64,000 nt of DNA from Bog-473 sp963742035 (lineage in GTDB: Bacteria > Actinomycetota > Acidimicrobiia > Acidimicrobiales > RAAP-2): contig CAVUKH010000001.1 of the NCBI GenBank assembly GCA_963742035.1, positions 372,001 through 436,000 on the forward strand, written 5' to 3'. Below the pieces are notes generated by a model. The model did no database searches. It saw nothing but the letters and a program-made list of their open reading frames with translations, and was not told the origin of the DNA. A program made the translations under genes and the position numbers. Of the stretch, positions 1 to 7,528 are shown piece by piece (positions within the stretch are counted from its first letter, which is position 1; every line of letters starts with the position of its first letter).

Positions 1-116
1 ACGTCGCAGGGCATCGGAGACCGAAATCTCACCACCCGCACAACAGCGACTCCACCCGCCTTCACTTTGTGTCGACACCGGTGGTGGACGTGGGCACCGA
101 GAGAGAGGGCGGACTG

Positions 117-929
117 ATGGCGGCGACGAACCCAACCGGGAAGGCGATCCTCCGCGTCTCATTGCGGCTGTTCCGGCAGGACCGACAGATGATCTGGCTT
201 CCGGTCATGGCGACCATCTCCGCCGTCATCGCCTTCGCCGTCGTCGCCGGGCCCGTCGGACTGGCCTTCGGCCGCAACGGCCTCGGCGTCATTGTGGCTC
301 TGGCCTGTGGTTCCGTCGTGGCCACCGCAGCAACGGTGATCTTCAATGTGGCCTTGGTCTTCGCCGCCAACGACCGCATTGAGGGACGCACGCCCACTAT
401 CGGCGGGTCGCTGGCTCAGGCCTGGGGACGGCGGAGCGTCATCTTCAGCTGGGCCATCCTCTCGGCCGTGGTTGGGACGGCGATCCGCGTGCTCGAGCAA
501 CGCCTGGGTCTGGTCGGCCGTCTCATCGGCGTCGCCGGCGGCCTGGCCTGGGCGGTGGCGACGTTCCTCGTGATCCCCGTCCTCGCCTTCGAGAACATCG
601 GCCCGTTCGGGGCGATCAAGCGATCCTCCTCCATCCTCAAGGCCCGGTTCGGCACGGTCGCCCGGGGCGGGTTGCGGTTCGGGTTCCTGTTCCTCGGCCT
701 GTCACTTGGTGCCCTGCTCGTGCTCGCTCTCGGTGTGGTCTGCATCGCCAAGCATGCCGACGTCATCGGGGTCCCGGTCGCCATCGTCGGGTTCGTCCTC
801 CTCATCGGCATCTCGATGTACGCCCAGGCCGCCGGAATGTACATGCGGACGATCCTCTATCGGTTCGCCACCGACCAGCCCATTCCCGCCATGGGCGTCG
901 ACCCGGGGCGGGCCTTCGGCAGCCGCTAG
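117..929 (+). CDS. Six-helix integral membrane protein, DUF6159-like
   Basis: A 270-residue protein made almost entirely of hydrophobic helices (about six, the first near residues 27-50), with short polar loops and a C-terminal tail rich in Gly, Arg and Asp. I chose the ATG at 117 because a purine-rich GAGAGAGGGCGG lies just upstream; the reading frame is open from a GTG at 69. The pattern of paired helices with a polar GAIKRSSSILKARFG loop resembles the DUF6159 family of actinobacterial membrane proteins of unknown function. It is followed by a convergent peroxiredoxin gene, so it is probably monocistronic. No substrate or activity can be inferred. Confidence 0.75.
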   Translation: MAATNPTGKAILRVSLRLFRQDRQMIWLPVMATISAVIAFAVVAGPVGLAFGRNGLGVIVALACGSVVATAATVIFNVALVFAANDRIEGRTPTIGGSLAQAWGRRSVIFSWAILSAVVGTAIRVLEQRLGLVGRLIGVAGGLAWAVATFLVIPVLAFENIGPFGAIKRSSSILKARFGTVARGGLRFGFLFLGLSLGALLVLALGVVCIAKHADVIGVPVAIVGFVLLIGISMYAQAAGMYMRTILYRFATDQPIPAMGVDPGRAFGSR

Positions 930-964
930 CCGGGGGGCGGAGTCCGACCCATCCATCGGTCAGC

Positions 965-1621
965 TCAACTCGGCTGCGGAACGATGCGTATGTAGGGCTT
1001 CGGCTCCTTCCAGCTGCCGTAGATCTCCTTGGCCTCGTCGTTTGAGACTGCACCGGTGAGGACCACGTCCTCACCCTGCTTCCAGTTGACCGGAGTGGCC
1101 ACGCGGTGGTTGGCGGTGAGCTGCAGCGAGTCGATGACCCGGAGCACTTCGTCGAAGTTGCGACCGGTCGTCATGGGGTAGACCAGAATCAGCTTGATCT
1201 TCTTGTCCGGACCGATCACGAACACGTTGCGGACCGTCTGGTTGTCGGCCGGGGTGCGGTCCTTCGGGTCGCCCGACGTGCTCGCCGGCAGCATCCCGTA
1301 GAGCTTGGAGACAGCGAAGTCGGTGTCACCGATCATCGGGTAGTTGGGGCGGGTGCCCTGCGTCTCCTCAATGTCATCGGCCCACTTCGCATGGTTCTCC
1401 GTACTGTCGACGGACAACCCGATGACCTTCACCCCGCGCTTGTCGAACTCCGGCTTGAGCTTCGCCATGTAACCGAGCTCGGTGGTGCAGATCGGCGTGA
1501 AGTCCTTGGGATGTGAGAACAGGACCGCCCACGAGTCGCCGATCCAGTCGTGGAACGCGATCTTGCCTTCCGTCGTGTCGGCCACGAAATCCGGCGCTGT
1601 TTCGCCAATGGATAGTCCCAT
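965..1621 (-). CDS. 1-Cys peroxiredoxin (Prx6 type)
   Basis: A thiol peroxidase of 218 residues that would reduce hydrogen peroxide and organic hydroperoxides in the cytosol. The catalytic motif PKDFTPICTTE carries the peroxidatic Cys at about residue 45, and it is the only cysteine in the protein, which defines the 1-Cys class; an external thiol must therefore recycle it. The long C-terminal extension after the thioredoxin fold (from about residue 150, VYPMTTGRNFDE onwards) is typical of the Prx6 group and usually forms the dimer interface. A good GGAGG ribosome site precedes the ATG at 1621. Family and start are both secure; the in vivo reductant is unknown. Confidence 0.95.
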   Translation of the reverse strand: MGLSIGETAPDFVADTTEGKIAFHDWIGDSWAVLFSHPKDFTPICTTELGYMAKLKPEFDKRGVKVIGLSVDSTENHAKWADDIEETQGTRPNYPMIGDTDFAVSKLYGMLPASTSGDPKDRTPADNQTVRNVFVIGPDKKIKLILVYPMTTGRNFDEVLRVIDSLQLTANHRVATPVNWKQGEDVVLTGAVSNDEAKEIYGSWKEPKPYIRIVPQPS

Positions 1622-1823
1622 GCTCGGTCCTCCCTTTCGTCGTTGTGTTGTTGGGCACTCGTACCAGCCCGAGGGCCACCTTGCAGGTGATCATGGATGC
1701 CGTCAAGTGCCTCGGCACGAATCGACGAGAACGGCCGGATCCGGCGTCGACGAAGAGCGGCCATGCTCGACCGACCGGAATTCGCCCGAGCACCCTCGGT
1801 ACCCTTCGGCACGGCGGATCGTC

Positions 1824-2231
1824 TTACGGGTCCCGAAGCGCCGGCGAATAGCAGACAGCCACGAGCAACCCTTCCGGGCTCAGCAGACGTGCGGTGATCT
1901 GACCCCACGGCTCCGTCCGGGCACCGTGGATGAGGCGATAGCCCTTGGCGGTGAGCTCAGCTGCGGCCGCGGTCACGTCAGCAACCTCGAACTCGATGCT
2001 CGCCTGGGGAGCGGGGATCTCGGCGGGCCATTCCGTGGTTCCAAAGCAGGCGCTCGCCGCCTCAGCAAGAGGCCAGAGTCCGAAGTGCTTCGTCCCTTCG
2101 AGTTCGTGAGTGAACACGTAGTCGCCCTCGTGGCCCTCGAACTCCAGGCCCAAGGCATCCGTGTAAAAGGACCGAGAGGCTCCGACGTCCCGAACGATCG
2201 GGGCGATGCTCGTCAAGAACTGGACGTCCAT
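1824..2231 (-). CDS. VOC superfamily (glyoxalase/bleomycin-resistance fold) protein
   Basis: A 135-residue single-domain protein with the paired beta-alpha-beta-beta-beta halves of the vicinal-oxygen-chelate fold: an N-terminal IVRDVGASRSFYTDALGL half and a C-terminal ASIEFEVADVTAAAAELTAKG half ending in LLSPEGLLVAVCYSP. I start it at the ATG at 2231 because a GGAGG site precedes it; the frame is open further upstream without such a site. The substrate cannot be read from sequence: such proteins act as glyoxalases, dioxygenases, epimerases or drug-binding proteins. It is the first of five VOC-type genes in the window. Confidence 0.85.
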   Translation of the reverse strand: MDVQFLTSIAPIVRDVGASRSFYTDALGLEFEGHEGDYVFTHELEGTKHFGLWPLAEAASACFGTTEWPAEIPAPQASIEFEVADVTAAAAELTAKGYRLIHGARTEPWGQITARLLSPEGLLVAVCYSPALRDP

Positions 2232-2447
2232 CAGTCGACACCTCCGCGGTGACTCGTTGTCAGCCCCCTCTTTTCTCTCCATACCCCTTCGGTGCGAAAT
2301 TTCCCGCTTTGCCTACCGGCCCGGGCCTCTTCGATCGCGAGCATCCTCGGCTGCTGGACGGACTCGGTCCTCGGGAAGCGGCGATCCTTGGGTGCCCAGG
2401 GTCAGCCTCCTCGGGCGTCGGGCTCAGCCCAGGCGTCGGGTCGTGCC

Positions 2448-2966
2448 TCAGCGAATGGGGCTGCCGAAGCGAAGCACGTTCCCGTCGGGGTCGACAACCG
2501 AGCCTTCGCATTTTCCGTATTCCTCATTCCGGGGGCCGTCCACTTCGATCCCGGCCTGCCTCAGCTCCTCGGCCACTCGACCAGCGTCCTGACAGTGCAT
2601 GTAGAGAACGCCGTGGCCGGGGGATTCGCCTTCTTCGACTCGGGCCAGATGAATCGTGAGGTCTCGATCCCGGTGAGCGAAGGCGTAGGTGTCGTCGTGC
2701 CTCGACACGTCGAAGCCAGCTCGCTCGAACCAGGTGGTCGAGCGAGCCACATCGGCGACCTGGAAAACCACCTCGACACCCGTGACCAACCACTGCCCTG
2801 ACAGAAGCTGCAGTTGGCCGTCTCGCTGTCCATTGAGTCCAGCAAGGCAGTCATGGCAGATCGGCAGGTCGGGATGCGATCGCAGTCGAACCCACCATTC
2901 CACTGACGTCGAGCAGCACGAGCACACAGCCACGGCCGACAATGCTAGGTGGTCGTCTTCGGCCAT
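2448..2966 (-). CDS. VOC-domain protein with an N-terminal Cys-rich (putative zinc) segment
   Basis: A 172-residue protein. The first 45 residues contain a CSCC cluster and a CHDC pair, an arrangement that could bind one zinc ion; the VOC fold follows from about residue 60 (VEVVFQVADVARSTTWFERAGF) and ends with VVDPDGNVLRFGSP. The VOC part is ordinary for the superfamily, while the Cys-rich leader is an addition. The start ATG at 2966 is the one that includes the cysteine segment; a later start would still encode a complete VOC domain, so the N-terminus carries some uncertainty. Function unknown. Confidence 0.75.
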   Translation of the reverse strand: MAEDDHLALSAVAVCSCCSTSVEWWVRLRSHPDLPICHDCLAGLNGQRDGQLQLLSGQWLVTGVEVVFQVADVARSTTWFERAGFDVSRHDDTYAFAHRDRDLTIHLARVEEGESPGHGVLYMHCQDAGRVAEELRQAGIEVDGPRNEEYGKCEGSVVDPDGNVLRFGSPIR

Positions 2967-3035
2967 CCCGCCTCCGGCTCCATCGCGTACCCAATCGACC
3001 CAGCGCCTGCGTCAAGGCCTCAACCGCCACACGAC

Positions 3036-3067
3036 GCGACTCGACCCCCCGAAGGGGGCCGAGTCGC
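3036..3067 (-). terminator. Strong GC hairpin downstream of the small hydrophobic-protein gene
   Basis: The arms GCGACTCG and CGAGTCGC pair perfectly around an inner C5/G5 stem with a CGAA-type loop. It lies 37 bases downstream of the stop of the gene at 3105-3269 and before the next minus-strand gene. There is no clear T-run, as is common in high-GC actinobacteria. It probably ends the two-gene stress operon. Confidence 0.6.
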
Positions 3068-3104
3068 AATCGGATCCATCACTCGAGTCCTGCAAAACAA
3101 TGCA

Positions 3105-3269
3105 TTACCAGCGATAGAACTTGTGGGTTCCCGCGCCCTCACCCCGCCCAATGGCGAATCCGACGAGCCAAAGGACGAGAAGGACAACCGCCGCAATCCA
3201 CAACAGGTGAACTGCGAAACCTGCCCCGAAAAGAATCAAAACGAGCAACAGTGCCAGAATCAATAACAT
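3105..3269 (-). CDS. 54-residue hydrophobic membrane protein (lmo0937-like)
   Basis: A very short gene, ATG at 3269 to TAA at 3105, 54 residues: a run of about 40 hydrophobic residues beginning MLLILALLLVLILFGAGFAV and ending with a polar GEGAGTHKFYRW tail. It has a GAGG ribosome site. The length, two adjacent hydrophobic helices and short charged tail match the small lmo0937-type family of membrane proteins, often stress-inducible. It lies 45 bases downstream of the DUF6458-like gene with no terminator between, so the two are likely one transcript from the SigF/SigB-like promoter at 3601-3625. Function unknown. Confidence 0.75.
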   Translation of the reverse strand: MLLILALLLVLILFGAGFAVHLLWIAAVVLLVLWLVGFAIGRGEGAGTHKFYRW

Positions 3270-3314
3270 GGAAGAACCTCTCTTGTATGTAGGTGATCGG
3301 TGACGTACGACTGA

Positions 3315-3569
3315 CTAGTACGTCGAATCAACTCGACGAGCAACGGTCCCTTGGCCATCTTCGACGACCGTCCGACGGCGTTGCGTGTTGCCCACGGCCA
3401 TGGCGATGATGGACAACACCGCTCCGACCACTCCAACGATCATCAAGATGACGCCCACCTTGTTCACGTTGAACCCGTGTTGGTCAGGGCTCACGGTCAC
3501 GGCGTAATCAAGCACGGCACCGATCGCAATGGCGATGATGCTCGCGACGAGTCCTCCGGCTCCAACCAT
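3315..3569 (-). CDS. Small two-helix membrane protein, DUF6458-like
   Basis: An 84-residue protein with two membrane helices (about residues 4-27 and 37-60), a short loop containing VSPDQHGFNVNKVG between them, and a basic RRRTVVED tail. The spacing of a helix, a beta-like loop and a GVILMIVGVVGAVLS second helix matches actinobacterial DUF6458 proteins. The ribosome site AGGAGGG precedes the ATG at 3569. A stress-sigma-type promoter lies 32 bases upstream of the start, and the 54-residue hydrophobic protein follows. This context suggests a role in envelope or general stress response, which is inference. Confidence 0.8.
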   Translation of the reverse strand: MVGAGGLVASIIAIAIGAVLDYAVTVSPDQHGFNVNKVGVILMIVGVVGAVLSIIAMAVGNTQRRRTVVEDGQGTVARRVDSTY

Positions 3570-3600
3570 CTTTCAACCCTCCTGTTTGGTTGGCGTAGGA

Positions 3601-3625
3601 ATACCCCTGTCGTCGACGTCAAAAC
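3601..3625 (-). promoter_or_regulatory. SigF/SigB-type promoter
   Basis: Read on the minus strand there is GTTT (3625-3622), 15 bases, then GGGTAT (3606-3601), which fits the GTTT-N14-16-GGGTA/T consensus of actinobacterial SigF/SigB general-stress sigma factors. Transcription would start near 3592, leaving a leader of about 20 bases before the ATG at 3569 of the small membrane protein. Confidence 0.6.
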
Positions 3626-3812
3626 GGGAGATGCGTGGGACGCGAGAAACCCGCGTTTCGAGCAGATCGACGTTTACGAGAGCAAGAGCAACGAGTACGT
3701 GATCCCACTGCGACCCGACGGCTTGTGCCCTCGACCGATCACGTCATGCAGGAAGCACCCGATCCTCGCGTCGGATCTGTTTCGAAATGTCGATGTCGTG
3801 GAAGACTTGCGT

Positions 3813-4214
3813 GTGGCCTCAGTGGAGCTCGTGACGCTGATCGTCGAGAGATACGACCCGGCCATTGCGTTCTTCGTCGAAAAGCTGGGATTCGATCTGA
3901 TAGAGGATTCCCCCTCTGTCACGAACGATGGACGACCGAAACGGTGGGTGGTCGTACGCCCGCCCGGAGGCCAGGCGGGAATTCTGCTCGCGCAGGCCGA
4001 CGGGCTGGACCAGGCTTCCCGTGTCGGGAATCAGGTCGCCGGACGTGTCGGGTTCTTCTTACGTGTGGACGACTTCGATCAGGCCTTCGAACGAATGACG
4101 TCCAATGGCGTCGAATTCGTCGTCGCTCCACGCACTGAGTCGTACGGCAGGGTCGCAGTCTTCTTCGACGTCGCCGGCAACCGCTGGGACCTGATCGGCT
4201 CCGGGCAGGCATAG
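3813..4214 (+). CDS. VOC superfamily protein
   Basis: A protein of about 133 residues with the full VOC fold: ELVTLIVERYDPAIAFFVEKLGF opens the first half, GRVGFFLRVDDFDQAFERM the second, and VAVFFDVAGNRWDLIG closes it. The frame is open for a long way upstream, but only the part from about 3800 looks like protein; I take the GTG at 3813, preceded by GGAAG, as a provisional start, with GTG codons at 3798, 3822 and 3831 as alternatives. It lies 4 bases before the GTG of the APH-type kinase, so the two are probably translationally coupled. Substrate unknown. Confidence 0.7.
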   Translation: MASVELVTLIVERYDPAIAFFVEKLGFDLIEDSPSVTNDGRPKRWVVVRPPGGQAGILLAQADGLDQASRVGNQVAGRVGFFLRVDDFDQAFERMTSNGVEFVVAPRTESYGRVAVFFDVAGNRWDLIGSGQA

Positions 4215-4218
4215 CCCG

Positions 4219-5121
4219 GTGGTGACGGGAGATCCCTTGTGGGCCGTCCTCATCCCGCCCCGCCTGATCCGTTTTCGCGCAATAGCCGAACTCGGAGATG
4301 AACCACTGGAAGTCGACTTCACCGGCTGGAACAAGCTTGTACTCCTCTCGACGGCATGCGCGTACCTCTTCCCGCGGGAAGCGCCCGACGTCGAGTGGTT
4401 TGAGCGCGAGTTGCTCACGTGCCGCGCGTTGGAGGCGAAGGGACTCACGGTTGTGCCCCGAGTGCTCGCCGAATGGCGGGACGAGACCATTTATCCCTAT
4501 CCCTTCGCTGCGGTCTCCCGACTTCCCGGCACCCACCCCGTCGACGCCAGCCATCTTTTTGATCAGCTTGGTCACTCCATCGCGCAATGGCACGAAATGA
4601 CACCACCGGAGCTACCCGGCTCGCGACCTCCCGCCCATCACGATCGCACCGACAACCTCTGGCTCCGCCGTGCACTTGACCCTGCGACCACTCGGCAGGC
4701 CGTGGCGGAGGCGGCCGATCGCCTGGCGTGCAGCGATCGAGTCGAGCAGTGGGGCGAGCAATTGGAATTGGCCTCGGAGTTGCACCATGTTCTCGTGCAC
4801 GGCGACCTCCATGAGGATCAGCTTCTTGTCGTCGACGGGCAGCTCACCGGCATCCTCGACTGGGAGACGGCACGCATCGACCACCCGTTCTGGGACTTCG
4901 ATCTCAGCGAGTGGGGAACCGGACTTTGGCGTGATCACCGGATCGAGTTCACGAAGCTGTCGTCACGAGCGTGGCGACCCTATGCCAGCGAACGTGGTCT
5001 TGACCCAGACCCAGCACCACTCGAAACGGCATTCCGGCTACGACACGCGCTCTTCCTCATGGACAACGATCGGGATCCCTCACTCGCGGGGACCATCGAA
5101 GAGCACCTCGCGGCGATTTGA
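4219..5121 (+). CDS. Aminoglycoside-phosphotransferase-fold kinase (APH family)
   Basis: A 300-residue kinase-like protein. The catalytic loop HGDLHEDQLLV (about residues 194-204) and the metal-binding GILDWETARIDHP segment (about 213-225) are the Brenner-type HxDxxxxN-like and DxD-like motifs of the APH family; the loop reads HGDLHEDQ, with Gln where an Asn or Asp is usual. The N-lobe is less conserved. It starts with GTG at 4219, 4 bases after the VOC gene. A VOC protein next to an APH kinase recalls small resistance-type cassettes, but these folds also act on metabolites (choline, homoserine, fructosamine), so no drug specificity is claimed. Confidence 0.8.
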   Translation: MVTGDPLWAVLIPPRLIRFRAIAELGDEPLEVDFTGWNKLVLLSTACAYLFPREAPDVEWFERELLTCRALEAKGLTVVPRVLAEWRDETIYPYPFAAVSRLPGTHPVDASHLFDQLGHSIAQWHEMTPPELPGSRPPAHHDRTDNLWLRRALDPATTRQAVAEAADRLACSDRVEQWGEQLELASELHHVLVHGDLHEDQLLVVDGQLTGILDWETARIDHPFWDFDLSEWGTGLWRDHRIEFTKLSSRAWRPYASERGLDPDPAPLETAFRLRHALFLMDNDRDPSLAGTIEEHLAAI

Positions 5122-5209
5122 GGGGCATCTGGGGGCACTGTCTCTCAACGTGTGACCAACGACGCCTCTCCGACGATCTGGACACCCGAACGGGGCGGAT
5201 GACGGACGG

Positions 5210-5893
5210 TCAATCGAGGCCGAGGAATTTGACCGTGGCGTCAATCGCACCGAAGTCCGACGGTGTGGCGAAATGATCGACGCCGGCGAGCGTGACCAAC
5301 GAGGCCGACGGCAGTGCCGCCATCAGCCGGTCGGCCGGCCCCACCCAGTCCCGGTCACCCAGCACTATCAGGACCGGGCACTGCAGCGTCGACAGCTCTT
5401 CGTCGGTGGTCGGCCGGTGCGGCCGACGCAGGAAGGCCGAGAGCGCTCTCGGGTCGTTGCCCGCGGACTGGGCCAGCCGGCGGAACAGCCGAGCCCGAAC
5501 GTCCTCCGGTTCTTCATTGCTCTCCAGCGCCGCCACGAGTGCAGCCGGGTCGCCCGACTCGAACACATTGTCTCCGAGCCCGAGGAGGACGATCCGATCG
5601 AACCGCTCTGGCTCGGCCACAGCCAGGCGCAGAAGAAGTTCCGCTCCAGCCGAGAAACCGACAGCCGCGATGGGCCTGTCGGCGGGGAGGGCGCGGCGGA
5701 CCTCCTCATCCATGTCGGCGTAGTCCGCCGGATCGGTCAGTGGCGGAGACGATCCGTGACCCGGCAGGTCGATGGCGGGGACGGCGACACCGAAGTCAGC
5801 CAGGATGTCGACCCAGCCGGACTGCCGCCAGTTGTGATCGAAGGAGGACCCGAAGCCGTGCAACAGGATCAATGTGCTGGGTGGGCGATCCAT
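5210..5893 (-). CDS. Alpha/beta-hydrolase
   Basis: A 227-residue serine hydrolase from the ATG at 5893. The oxyanion-hole segment LLHGFGSS lies near residue 10, the nucleophile elbow VGFSAGAELLL (Ser about residue 100), the acid in LGDRDWVGP and the histidine in GVDHFATP complete the Ser-Asp-His triad. An upstream ATG at 5968 has a GGAAG site and would add 25 poorly structured residues, so either start is possible; the hydrolase core begins right after 5893. The substrate is not predictable; the size and short lid fit small esterases or thioesterase-like enzymes. Confidence 0.85.
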   Translation of the reverse strand: MDRPPSTLILLHGFGSSFDHNWRQSGWVDILADFGVAVPAIDLPGHGSSPPLTDPADYADMDEEVRRALPADRPIAAVGFSAGAELLLRLAVAEPERFDRIVLLGLGDNVFESGDPAALVAALESNEEPEDVRARLFRRLAQSAGNDPRALSAFLRRPHRPTTDEELSTLQCPVLIVLGDRDWVGPADRLMAALPSASLVTLAGVDHFATPSDFGAIDATVKFLGLD

Positions 5894-6073
5894 AATCCCC
5901 GTCAAGCTAACGGGAACGGAGGACCTGCCGCGCGCCGACCCTGGCACCCGATCAGGCGAATCGGCCATGTACTTCCGGCGTCGAGGCGCACCGCGGCGGC
6001 GGTGTGCCGCTTCGAAATCGCGATGTGCAAGCCTTGGACCGTGAACGCCCACGACCCTCAACATCCTGAATAC

Positions 6074-6364
6074 ATGCACGGCTGGAGATGGGAGGATCCT
6101 CGTTGGCGAGAATGGACCGGGGACGACAGTACAAAAATCCTCTTTGAGGCACTGAGGCGGGCCGTGGACATCCGAGACACGGTTGCGCAGCAGATGCCGC
6201 TCAGGGCTCGACCCCTGATCCTGGTGGACGTGTTGAATGCCTTGCGCGCGTCACTCGACATAAGTGGAGCGGACATTTGGGACGGATCTGACCTCTGGAA
6301 TGCTCCTCGTTTCACGGAGAACGATGACGAGGCCGCGTTCTGGAAGCGTCATAACCAAACGTAG
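6074..6364 (+). CDS. Hypothetical small Trp-rich protein
   Basis: A 96-residue reading frame (113 if the ATG at 6023 is used). The composition looks protein-like: a WRWEDPRWREWTGDD opening, an amphipathic helix around TKILFEALRRAVDIRD and a charged C-terminus, with six tryptophans. Codon use has lower GC3 than the neighbours, which may mean recent acquisition or chance. No ribosome site of note. It does not match a family I recognise and may not be expressed; the region between the hydrolase and the MDR gene holds nothing else recognisable. Confidence 0.4.
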   Translation: MHGWRWEDPRWREWTGDDSTKILFEALRRAVDIRDTVAQQMPLRARPLILVDVLNALRASLDISGADIWDGSDLWNAPRFTENDDEAAFWKRHNQT

Positions 6365-6477
6365 GGTGAGGCGCTTCCGGCGTTCGTGAGGGGAGGCTGT
6401 AACCTCGCAGCGCTCCGGGGAGGGAGACCGTCTGGATCTCTCGCCGGCTTGGTTCCGACAATGCAGGGGGAGAGCGC

Positions 6478-7518
6478 GTGGCAGACATGAGAGCCGTGCA
6501 GGTGACCCGCCATGGTCCACCGGGCGAGGTCCTGGCCGTGCAGACCGTTGCACGTCCCGAGCCTGGACCGGGTGAGGTGCGGGTGCAGGTGAGCGCCGCC
6601 TCACTCAACTTCAATGACATCGACCGCTGCCTCGGCAACCTCGTCTCGGTACCCACTCCTCCCCCGTTCACGCTGGGGATGGACGTGTGCGGCGTCGTCG
6701 ACGCCGCGGGTGACGGTGCCGAGTCCTGGCTCGGCCGCCGGGTCGTCGCCATCACCAAGAACGCCCTCGGGGGCATCGCCGACTACGCCATCGCGGACGC
6801 CATCTCGGTCTTCGAGGCTCCCCCGGCTTTCGACGACGCCGAGGCCGCCGCCTTCCTCCTGTCGTTCCAGACCTCTCACCTCGCTCTCTTTAAACGTGGA
6901 CGTCTCCAGTCGGGCGAGACGCTGGTCGTGCACTCGGCCGCCAGCGGCCTGGGCAGTGCAGGGATACAACTGGGCAGAGCCGCCGGGGCGAGGGTGATCG
7001 CGGTCGCCGGCGGCTCCGAGAAAGGTGCCTTGTGCGCGTCGCTCGGAGCCGACCTCGTCATCGACCACACGAAAGAGGACTTCGTGGAGGCGGTCCTGGT
7101 GGCCACCGGCGACGCCGGGGCCGACGTGGTCTACGACCTGACCGGGGGCGACTTCGTGGAGCGCTCGTGGCGGTGCACGGCTCACGGCGGACGGTACCTG
7201 GCGGTGGGGTTCGCCGACGACGACGCAAACGGCATGACCGGCCGGCCACTCCGGATGGCGTGCATCGGGAACATCGACATCGTGGCCGTCATGGTGGCCT
7301 GGGCGGACTCGGTCGATCCGGGCATGCGGCGGTTCGGGTTCAATCCGTTCGGACGGGACGTGGCCGACCAGATCCACGCCGACCTGCTGCGCCTGGCCGC
7401 AGAGGGTGCTATCCGGCCCGTCATCGGCAACCGCGTCTCCATGGAAGACGCCGGTCGTGCTCTTGACGAGCACGCGGCGCGGCGCTCGGTCGGCCGCACC
7501 GTGGTGGTCGTGCGGTGA
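6478..7518 (+). CDS. Zinc-independent MDR oxidoreductase (quinone-oxidoreductase-like)
   Basis: A 346-residue medium-chain dehydrogenase/reductase. The N-terminal GroES-like domain (about 1-120) opens with MRAVQVTRHGPPGEVLAV; the NADPH-binding Rossmann motif VVHSAASGLGSAGIQLGRAAG lies around 145-165, and a VIDHTKEDFVEAV segment follows. The cysteine cluster of the structural zinc site is absent, which points to the quinone oxidoreductase/enoyl reductase branch that reduces activated double bonds. It starts at a GTG (6478) after GGGGGAGAG. The sulfotransferase gene follows after 10 bases, so the two are likely co-transcribed. The substrate is unknown. Confidence 0.9.
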   Translation: MADMRAVQVTRHGPPGEVLAVQTVARPEPGPGEVRVQVSAASLNFNDIDRCLGNLVSVPTPPPFTLGMDVCGVVDAAGDGAESWLGRRVVAITKNALGGIADYAIADAISVFEAPPAFDDAEAAAFLLSFQTSHLALFKRGRLQSGETLVVHSAASGLGSAGIQLGRAAGARVIAVAGGSEKGALCASLGADLVIDHTKEDFVEAVLVATGDAGADVVYDLTGGDFVERSWRCTAHGGRYLAVGFADDDANGMTGRPLRMACIGNIDIVAVMVAWADSVDPGMRRFGFNPFGRDVADQIHADLLRLAAEGAIRPVIGNRVSMEDAGRALDEHAARRSVGRTVVVVR

Positions 7519-7528
7519 CGGGAAAACG

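Noticed and set aside
4219..5121. Calling the APH-fold gene an aminoglycoside-resistance gene
   Set aside because: The fold is shared by many metabolite kinases and no known resistance subgroup could be recognised by eye.
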